Virus record (IMG/VR): IMGVR_UViG_3300044843_000258
Coordinates: 1-32,402 of that record
Origin: a virus
Length of the DNA stretch: 32,402 nt
Reading direction: 5' to 3' (one strand)
The notes beneath the pieces were generated by a model that saw only the letters and a program-made list of their open reading frames with translations, made no database searches and was not told the origin of the DNA. Each line of letters opens with the position of its first letter. Within the stretch, counting starts at the first letter, position 1. A program made the translations under genes and the position numbers. This document shows, in pieces, positions 6,955-11,741 of this stretch.

Positions 6955-8277
6955 TTATCTTTTATTGAATAATTGTTTTAACATCGCATTTACTGAATCA
7001 AGTTGCTCAGCGCTATATTTGTTTTCAACCTTTGCGCTGGTTTGTTGATTTTTATAAATGTTTAATTTTCCTTTTGCTTGCATTTCCATTTCGTCAACCT
7101 CTTTTGATTTAGCCTCAAATTTGGCTTCAAGGTCTGCCAGTCTTGTTAATGCCTCTTCAAGTTTTGTTTGTAGTTCTTGAATCATTAAATCCTTTTCCTT
7201 TACAACTTCGTCCATTTTGTCAAGGTCTTTGTTTTTTTCCTCCTCGCCAATAGATAGTTCCTTTTCGATTTCAATTTCCTCAGCCCTAAACCAGTTAAGG
7301 AAAGAATCCAATAATCTGCTTGATTTTTTAGCTTCCATTTTAAATAAATTTGTTGGTAAATTTTTGTAATTCGTAGCTTGCGCTCTCAATCTAAGAATTG
7401 CCTCATTATGCATTTTGACAATTTTATCTTCATTTTCAACGTACCCGTCAACTAAACCCAAATCAATTGCTTGTTCTGCGCTTAACCACGTTTCCGCGTC
7501 CATTAATTTTCTTACCTTGTTTTTGGTTTGTTCCCTTGACCCGTTTACATATTTGCCTGATGCCTTAATTTTATCTAAATAGGCGTTTAGCATATTTGTA
7601 TCCAGTTGTTCCATAGTTTCGGCATTTTTTAATAAATCATGCTTATTGCCCTCAACCATTCCCCAACTATTATGAATCATGATATAAGTACCTTTTGAAA
7701 CTAATGCAACTTTTGCCTTTACTAATAACATCGTCGCAATTGAGGCAACAAAGCCCAAACCCTTAGCAATCGTATTCCCTTTATAATTAGCAATCATTTC
7801 GCCCATAGCCATACCCTCAACAACCGAACCCCCCTCGCTGGCAATATTAATTACAACCTCATTTGGCGCATTTTGGTTAAGGAACTCAGCAACCAATTGT
7901 TTATTGTAATTACTGAATGAATCAATTTGCCCGACAATATTTAACTCTGCTATCATATTTTTGCTTTGCGCTTTTTTGTCAATTTGTTTTAGTTTTCTTA
8001 TTGCCCATTCTATACCCTCAGTACCGCCCCATGCATCCCACATCAACCCACCGCAACCCTCATTATACGGAACATCTTTGTGCTGCTGATGTCTCTTAAA
8101 AGATGCCATTCGGGCAATCGTATCGCTGGAAATGGGTTCGCGGTTTGCTAATTGGTTTGCCCTTGCTTTTCCAGTTGCCTCGCCACAAGTTCCCCAGCCA
8201 TTTTCCCCAACCCATTTTAACGCTCTTTTGGCGTTATCGCTTGCGCTTTGAGGATAGTCATTATATGAATCAGCCAT
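6955..8277 (-). CDS. capsid maturation protease (ClpP/S14 type) with N-terminal phage domain and C-terminal scaffold
   Basis: A three-part 440-residue protein. Residues 1-100 form a phage-associated domain with RANQLANREPISSDTIARM and LMWDAWGGTEGIEWA. Residues 108-290 are a ClpP-like serine protease: Ser179 in GFVASIATML, His202 in MIHNSW, and a following Asp (226 or 235) for the triad. Residues about 315-440 are charged coiled coil (EKDLMIQELQTKLEEALTRL), the expected scaffold that is cleaved away during prohead maturation. In-frame ATGs ahead of the coiled coil, for example MEAKKSSRLL near 7338, could give a free scaffold protein as in lambda C/Nu3. It is the first gene of the head operon, after a terminator. 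Confidence 0.85.
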   Translation of the reverse strand: MADSYNDYPQSASDNAKRALKWVGENGWGTCGEATGKARANQLANREPISSDTIARMASFKRHQQHKDVPYNEGCGGLMWDAWGGTEGIEWAIRKLKQIDKKAQSKNMIAELNIVGQIDSFSNYNKQLVAEFLNQNAPNEVVINIASEGGSVVEGMAMGEMIANYKGNTIAKGLGFVASIATMLLVKAKVALVSKGTYIMIHNSWGMVEGNKHDLLKNAETMEQLDTNMLNAYLDKIKASGKYVNGSREQTKNKVRKLMDAETWLSAEQAIDLGLVDGYVENEDKIVKMHNEAILRLRAQATNYKNLPTNLFKMEAKKSSRLLDSFLNWFRAEEIEIEKELSIGEEEKNKDLDKMDEVVKEKDLMIQELQTKLEEALTRLADLEAKFEAKSKEVDEMEMQAKGKLNIYKNQQTSAKVENKYSAEQLDSVNAMLKQLFNKR

Positions 8278-8293
8278 TAAAAAAACATTTGTT

Positions 8294-8323
8294 CAAAAAT
8301 ATAACAACTTGTTTTCAAAAATT
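8294..8323 (-). promoter_or_regulatory. possible promoter for the head operon (weak)
   Basis: Between the terminator and the protease start the minus strand has TATTTTTG (8294-8301), a match to TAnnTTTG. The nearest TTG (8316-8318) is only 14 bases upstream rather than about 19, so this is tentative. The location, downstream of a strong terminator and just before a large operon, is what makes it worth listing. Confidence 0.3.
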
Positions 8324-8330
8324 TATGAAA

Positions 8331-8361
8331 TAAAAAAAGGCTTGCCAGTTACGGCAAACCT
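8331..8361 (-). terminator. intrinsic terminator before the head operon
   Basis: On the minus strand a 9-bp stem (AGGTTTGCC pairing with GGCAAGCCT, one G-T pair), a six-base loop and a run of seven T. It closes the small-gene region and separates it from the protease/capsid genes, which must have their own promoter or be read through. Confidence 0.88.
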
Positions 8362-8384
8362 CCCATTAATAATAAACAAAAAAA

Positions 8385-8633
8385 CTAAACTTCAATATTT
8401 TCGTAGCAATTATGACCGAAAGCCATACCGCACAAATGTACTATTATATAAAATAAAGTTAAGGTAAAACATTCGTCCTGAATAGCAAATATCAAAGGTA
8501 ATTGCATAAGGTAAAAAATTACCTGAGTATAAAAACGGTTAAACGTTTTATCGTCCATTAATCTCATTAAGGCTATTTGACCAATGCAAGCCCCAAAGAA
8601 AATTAAAATATATTTGAAAACTATTAGTATCAT
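8385..8633 (-). CDS. small membrane protein, three predicted TM segments
   Basis: An 82-residue, very hydrophobic protein with three likely membrane helices (about residues 2-20, 36-52 and 56-73). Its ATG overlaps the stop of the preceding gene by four bases, so they are probably translated together, and it is the last gene before the terminator. The size and topology would suit a holin, or a membrane protein blocking superinfection. No family recognised. Confidence 0.6.
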   Translation of the reverse strand: MILIVFKYILIFFGACIGQIALMRLMDDKTFNRFYTQVIFYLMQLPLIFAIQDECFTLTLFYIIVHLCGMAFGHNCYENIEV

Positions 8634-8896
8634 TTGTTGTACATTTTATCGTTAAATTCGGTTTCAGTTATTTCTGCATTTAAAAATTCCAAAACGGGTT
8701 CAATAAGTTTTGCAAGGTAGTAAATTTCGTTTGCCGTTCGGGTCAAATTATATTTGGATTCATTTTTCAAATCCTCATGAAATTCCATAAGCCCAAAATA
8801 CAAATCGTTTGGCTTTACTTTTTTGCCAGCACTTTCAACCTCGTAGGTTATATGCTGGGCAATCAAAATTAAATCATTTACAATTTCTTTTTTCAT
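8630..8896 (-). CDS. small unknown protein
   Basis: An 88-residue, mostly helical, charged protein (KPNDLYFGLMEFHEDLKNES). It starts with the shared leader T6-AAC-N3-TAAAA-N9-ATG found before several genes of this phage. It is coupled to the membrane protein downstream by a four-base overlap. No domain or function recognised. Confidence 0.6.
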   Translation of the reverse strand: MKKEIVNDLILIAQHITYEVESAGKKVKPNDLYFGLMEFHEDLKNESKYNLTRTANEIYYLAKLIEPVLEFLNAEITETEFNDKMYNK

Positions 8897-8932
8897 TTTT
8901 AGTTATTTTAATGGTTAAAAAATATTTGCGCT

Positions 8933-9175
8933 TTAATCTTTGCTTCCATAGGTTTCATTATAGTATTGTTCTGCTTGTTTAGATGCTTCCATTTCTAATG
9001 GGTAAATCAATCCTAATAAATGGGCATCTATTATCTGCTCCTTCTCCATTTCTTTGGCTTGTTTAAATGCTTTTGTAGGTATTTTAATATACATATTTTC
9101 ATTCGTAATTGAATCAACATTAACTTCTAAAAATTGATTAATTAACCATTCTACTGCTGTTTGTTTCTTTTCCAT
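8933..9175 (-). CDS. small conserved phage protein
   Basis: An 80-residue protein (KKQTAVEWLINQFLEV, then AKEMEKEQIIDAHLLG and QYYNETYG) of a type I recognise as very common in flavobacterial phages and prophages, with no known function. It lies just downstream of the last attC-like site and shows no complementary cassette ends of its own, so it looks like the resident phage gene bordering the inserted cassettes. Confidence 0.65.
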   Translation of the reverse strand: MEKKQTAVEWLINQFLEVNVDSITNENMYIKIPTKAFKQAKEMEKEQIIDAHLLGLIYPLEMEASKQAEQYYNETYGSKD

Positions 9176-9224
9176 CTTATTTTAGTTTAATGTATTTTTA
9201 GTTTTAGATACCGCAATTAAAACT

Positions 9225-9278
9225 GCGGATAACAGTCAGTAAGCGAAATAAACTTCGCCTACTTTTGTGTTATAAGCC
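9225..9278 (-). other. attC-like recombination site D (54 bp)
   Basis: In coding orientation it runs from the core GGCTTATAAC (9269-9278) to GTTATCCGC (9225-9233). Between them is a near-perfect hairpin: AGTAGGCGAA (9254-9263) pairs with TTCGCTTACT (9238-9247) around a short loop. Size and layout resemble short integron attC sites (R''-stem-R'). It closes the cassette carrying the DUF7448-like gene: its core is the exact complement of that cassette's first bases, GTTATAAGCC at 9722-9731. Confidence 0.65.
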
Positions 9279-9281
9279 ATT

Positions 9282-9680
9282 TTAGAACGACCTTGCAACA
9301 ATCCAAAAACCACCATAATATCCGTTATGTTCGTTATGGTTAGCCATTTGAAAAACTCCGTTGCTTGTTTTGACATCTAAGAACTGTACTTCGTGTTCTC
9401 CGTATTCGTCTTCCATATTTGGAGCGTATTTTAATTCAAAATCTAAAAGGGTTGCACCTTCAAAATCAGACAAATCGTCATCGGTTCGCATATATCTATC
9501 TTCGCAACAAGACTGACCATCATCAAACATTTTCAACCCAGTCCCATCTGTAAATTTGAAAAGCAATTCATTGTCTTCTAATTTAACCATTTCAATAGTT
9601 TTTCCAAGTGCTGATTTTACAGCGTTTACAGTTTCTTTGTTTCCACCAAGCGACTGTATCATTACTCCTAATCCTAACAT
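9282..9680 (-). CDS. DUF7448-like cassette gene
   Basis: A 132-residue acidic protein. The signature FDDGQSCCEDRYMRTDDDL, then VQFLDVKTSNGVF and NEHNGYYGGFWIV, matches a small protein family I know from bacteria and phages as DUF7448 (name from memory). No biochemical function is known to me; the conserved Cys pair and Asp/Asn/His residues suggest a metal or small-ligand site. The gene is the cargo of the third cassette and stops a few bases before the core of attC-like site D. It was probably acquired with the cassette rather than being a phage structural gene, despite its position inside the late region. Confidence 0.75.
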   Translation of the reverse strand: MLGLGVMIQSLGGNKETVNAVKSALGKTIEMVKLEDNELLFKFTDGTGLKMFDDGQSCCEDRYMRTDDDLSDFEGATLLDFELKYAPNMEDEYGEHEVQFLDVKTSNGVFQMANHNEHNGYYGGFWIVARSF

Positions 9681-9721
9681 AATTTTACATTTAAATTGTT
9701 AAGCCAAACTCAGATAAAAAC

Positions 9722-9822
9722 GGCTTATAACAGTGGTTTGGCAAAATACCGCCACAAGCCTTTGTTCTATAATTCAACATTCTGCAAGGCGGTACTTCGC
9801 CAAGCCACAGGACGTTAGTGGC
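9722..9822 (-). other. attC-like recombination site C (101 bp)
   Basis: The cores are GCCACTAAC (9814-9822) and GTTATAAGCC (9722-9731). The arms 9731-9753 and 9788-9810 form a stem of about 23 bp with one mismatch and three G-T pairs. The TAA inside the first core is the stop codon of the lipoprotein gene. Confidence 0.68.
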
Positions 9823-10132
9823 TATTTTTTGAAAACTTAACAGTATCTCCAATTTTCAACCCTAAATCACCACCAATTCTACAAGAATAAGACTTGTTTG
9901 TAGAATCAACTACAACTATATTAATTTTAGCATAACTTAAAGAACCGTCTAATTGGCTAATTGCAACAACAACTGTTTCTCCTTTGCATTGGTTTAGCAT
10001 TGACGAAAAAGTTTTATATTCTCCGTCATCGTAAGTTTCAGATGATTTAGTTCCTATTTTAGAGCAAGATGTAAATAAAACAGCCACTAACAACGTGTAT
10101 AAAAAATGGCTTCTAAGTTTTAAATTTTTCAT
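9815..10132 (-). CDS. predicted lipoprotein, cassette cargo
   Basis: A 105-residue protein with a short basic N terminus (MKNLKLRSHF), a hydrophobic stretch (LYTLLVAVLF) and a lipobox ending TSC at Cys23: a type II signal peptide for lipid attachment. The mature part is about 80 residues and beta-rich, with two further Cys (near 49 and 85). No acidic lipoprotein-export signal follows the Cys, so it may stay on the periplasmic face of a membrane. The start codon, its TAAAA box and the signal peptide all lie inside attC-like site B, and the stop codon is the TAA of the core of site C. Phage lipoproteins such as T5 Llp and TP-J34 Ltp block superinfection, so that role is possible here, by analogy only. 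Confidence 0.75.
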   Translation of the reverse strand: MKNLKLRSHFLYTLLVAVLFTSCSKIGTKSSETYDDGEYKTFSSMLNQCKGETVVVAISQLDGSLSYAKINIVVVDSTNKSYSCRIGGDLGLKIGDTVKFSKNSH

Positions 10133-10220
10133 TTGTTTTGTATTTTAAAGTTTAGTAATAAATTTAATGGCTTGGTTTATCGTTTACGCCACTTCTTATA
10201 CACGCAAAACGTTATGTGGC
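10083..10220 (-). other. attC-like recombination site B (138 bp)
   Basis: The cores are GCCACATAAC (10211-10220) and GTTAGTGGC (10083-10091). The arms 10188-10204 and 10094-10110 are complementary at 15 of 17 positions, the other two being G-T pairs. The loop is long and contains the start of the lipoprotein gene. The first core supplies the stop codon of the AP2-like gene. Confidence 0.65.
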
Positions 10221-10412
10221 ATTATAAAAATCATCGTATGCTTTTTGTGCATCTTCTTCTGTTTTGTGTTGAGATATTGTTTTTAAATTACTTCCCTGTC
10301 TGACACGTGCAATATAATTTCCTTTTGGAGTTAAAAATACACCTTCTTTATATGCCCAATCTGTAATTAATGGTTTTTTTCGTTTTTGTTTCATTGAATA
10401 TTCTGAATACAT
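10212..10412 (-). CDS. AP2-like DNA-binding protein, cassette cargo
   Basis: A 66-residue basic protein from the ATG at 10412 (MYSEYSMKQKRKKPL); a second ATG at 10394 is also possible, and a GTG at 10433 lies in the attC core and is less likely. Residues from about 20 onward (GVFLTPKGNYIARVRQGS, then HKTEEDAQKAYDDFYNA) have the AP2/ERF-like pattern: three beta strands then a helix with AxxAYD, as found in phage and mobile-element HNH endonucleases. No nuclease domain is attached, so this is a stand-alone DNA-binding module. Cargo of the first cassette; its stop TAA belongs to the core of site B. Confidence 0.65.
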   Translation of the reverse strand: MYSEYSMKQKRKKPLITDWAYKEGVFLTPKGNYIARVRQGSNLKTISQHKTEEDAQKAYDDFYNAT

Positions 10413-10421
10413 AATAATAAC

Positions 10422-10558
10422 GCCACATAACACATTATAAAAAACAGTGGGGTGTTAGTGGTCTTTTTAGCCCATCTGCTTCGATTAAACATTATTTTAA
10501 TTTGATTGGTGGGTGTTTCAAAATCCCCACCGATTTTTTATAATCAAACGTTATAGCC
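10422..10558 (-). other. attC-like recombination site A (137 bp)
   Basis: The cores are GGCTATAAC (10550-10558) and GTTATGTGGC (10422-10431). Arms around ATTATAAAAAA are complementary, then after a few unpaired bases GTGGGG pairs again, so the stem is interrupted as in attC sites. The first core overlaps the TAA stop of the upstream phage gene. This is the least regular of the four sites and may be the entry point of the array. Confidence 0.55.
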
Positions 10559-10763
10559 TTTCTATTTCTTGTTTTACTTCTATGTAGTAATTATAGATTT
10601 TATCTGTAGAATAAAAGGCTACCTTTAGAATTTCATCAACTGCAATTAATGCACATTCTTTGGCTGAATCAATATATTCTTCCCACCCTAATACTTCATG
10701 AAACACTTTGGTATGAGGAATAAATTTATTTATTAACTCTTCTTTTTTTTCTTTTGGTGTCAT
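10551..10763 (-). CDS. small conserved phage protein
   Basis: A 70-residue helical protein (SAKECALIAVDEILKVAF, then YIEVKQEIERL) of a type I recognise as frequent in flavobacterial phages, function unknown. It carries the shared leader with TAAAA nine bases before ATG. Its stop codon forms part of the core of attC-like site A, so the cassettes were inserted directly after it. It has no complementary core at its own 5' end and so does not itself look like a cassette. Confidence 0.65.
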   Translation of the reverse strand: MTPKEKKEELINKFIPHTKVFHEVLGWEEYIDSAKECALIAVDEILKVAFYSTDKIYNYYIEVKQEIERL

Positions 10764-10783
10764 TGTTCTATGTTTTATTAGTT

Positions 10784-10802
10784 AAAAATTCCTATAAATA
10801 GG
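10784..10802 (-). terminator. weak hairpin/U-run, possible terminator
   Basis: On the minus strand CCTAT-TT-ATAGG followed by AATTTTTAAC. The stop codon of the upstream gene lies in the stem, and the U-run is the start of the next gene's leader. The short stem makes it weak. Confidence 0.35.
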
Positions 10803-11052
10803 GATACTCAACCTTGCTATAATAGTGATGCAAATAATGCCTGATTGTTGTATCAACCAGTTTATCCAGTTCTGAAATTTCAGCGTTGGTAAAACTTGCA
10901 ATAGTTTTAAAATGGTCTAACTCTTTGCCCTCAACATCAAAGAAAGTAAGGTCATCGGCTTCGTAGCGTTCCTCTACGCCAGTTTCAAGCTCGTAGGGTT
11001 GGAATGAGTAATTGTTAATACGAATCGTTAAGTTTTTAAATTGAAAATCCAT
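10792..11052 (-). CDS. small unknown acidic protein
   Basis: An 86-residue protein starting at the ATG at 11050-11052 (MDFQFKNLTIRINNYS). A longer reading from a TTG would translate the promoter itself, so it is rejected. It is rich in Asp and Glu, looks mixed alpha/beta, and ends HYYSKVEYPYL. No domain recognised. It is the first gene after operator/promoter copy 2 and so heads a separately controlled unit inside the late region that includes the cassette array. Confidence 0.7.
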   Translation of the reverse strand: MDFQFKNLTIRINNYSFQPYELETGVEERYEADDLTFFDVEGKELDHFKTIASFTNAEISELDKLVDTTIRHYLHHYYSKVEYPYL

Positions 11053-11067
11053 AGTTTTATGTTTTAA

Positions 11068-11114
11068 TGTTATTAATGTATAACAAAGATACAAAGACTT
11101 TTTTAATATCAAAA
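11068..11114 (-). promoter_or_regulatory. promoter with palindromic operator, copy 2
   Basis: The best promoter of the four. The -33 TTG (11110-11112) is followed, 18 bases later, by TATCTTTG (11084-11091), a full match to TAnnTTTG. The -7 box overlaps the inverted repeat TGTTAT-N6-ATAACA (11068-11085). The expected start of transcription falls inside the palindrome, so a bound repressor would block it. Confidence 0.82.
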
Positions 11115-11155
11115 CATTTTGGAATATTTTTTTAAAATTTTTTTTAAATATTTTT

Positions 11156-11491
11156 TTACGGGAATTTTAAACGATTCTTTCTAAAGTAAACGTAATAGTT
11201 TGCCAGTATAGAATAAATCGCTCTTTGCTCAATGCCAGTTTCCTTTTGGATAATCTTTATAGCCTCAGCCCTTGTATTGTCTTGTATGTATTCTTTGTAT
11301 AGTTCCAGCACAACAAACCTATTAATTATTGATTCCCTTAGTACGTTATGAACAACCAAAAATTTAAGCAAAGATTTAGTTTCGATATGCAATTTTTCAA
11401 CCTGACAATATTCTAAATATTGCTCATTGATTAAATCAATAAAGGTTAAATTATTTTTTCTTTGTCCTAAGATTTTATAATCAATTACCAT
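11156..11491 (-). CDS. unknown protein, possible helix-turn-helix
   Basis: A 111-residue, mostly helical protein. The C-terminal part (NTRAEAIKIIQKETGIEQRAIYSIL) reads like a helix-turn-helix, so a regulator or small DNA-binding protein is possible. It overlaps the preceding gene by seven bases and follows the tape measure gene. Just downstream is operator/promoter copy 2. No family recognised with confidence. Confidence 0.6.
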   Translation of the reverse strand: MVIDYKILGQRKNNLTFIDLINEQYLEYCQVEKLHIETKSLLKFLVVHNVLRESIINRFVVLELYKEYIQDNTRAEAIKIIQKETGIEQRAIYSILANYYVYFRKNRLKFP

Positions 11492-11730
11492 TCTTTGACT
11501 TTTTCTTTAAAATACTTTTGAACATCCCCAACGCATACGCCACAATTTATATTTTGCTTAACGGTTTGTTCTAAGTCTTTGCCCGCAATTAGTTTGCCTA
11601 CAAACCTATAATAATAACGCATCAATTTTAATAAATCCAAATGACTGAAACGAATAACTGTATTTTGGTTGCGCTTTACTATTTCTTTTATTTCCTCGCG
11701 GTATTCAACGGGTATTTCTCTAATATACAT
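11485..11730 (-). CDS. small unknown protein after tape measure
   Basis: An 81-residue basic protein (EYREEIKEIVKRNQNT, then LLKLMRYYYRFVGKL), with two Cys in CGVC near residue 66. Encoded 11 bases after the tape measure gene and overlapping the next gene. Helical and charged; function unknown. By position it could be a tail accessory protein, or it could pair with the next gene in regulation. Confidence 0.6.
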   Translation of the reverse strand: MYIREIPVEYREEIKEIVKRNQNTVIRFSHLDLLKLMRYYYRFVGKLIAGKDLEQTVKQNINCGVCVGDVQKYFKEKVKEW

Positions 11731-11741
11731 AATTTAATATT

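Larger units (their letters stand above)
9225..10558 (-). mobile_element. integron-like gene-cassette array without integrase (CALIN-like)
   Basis: Four attC-like sites (10422-10558, 10083-10220, 9722-9822, 9225-9278) bound three cassettes, each with one small gene in the same orientation: AP2-like (cassette 10091-10430), lipoprotein (9731-10090) and DUF7448-like (9233-9730). Each cassette starts with GTT-something that is exactly complementary to the core at its own far end: GTTATGTGGC/GCCACATAAC, GTTAGTGGC/GCCACTAAC, GTTATAAGCC/GGCTTATAAC. That is what circularisation of integron cassettes through attC predicts. Each site is an imperfect inverted repeat with bulged bases and a variable loop. 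The cores keep AAC/GTT but not the full RYYYAAC/GTTRRRY consensus. No integrase is encoded, so insertion would need a host integron integrase. Confidence 0.65.

Noticed and set aside
9225-10558. Palindromes as ordinary terminators
   Set aside because: Stems do not end in U-runs, loops are long, and core ends pair across whole genes, which terminators do not explain.
11053-11112. N-terminal extension of the gene at 10792-11052
   Set aside because: It starts at TTG and translates the -33 and -7 elements and the operator. The same reasoning removes the extension of the gene ending at 30212.
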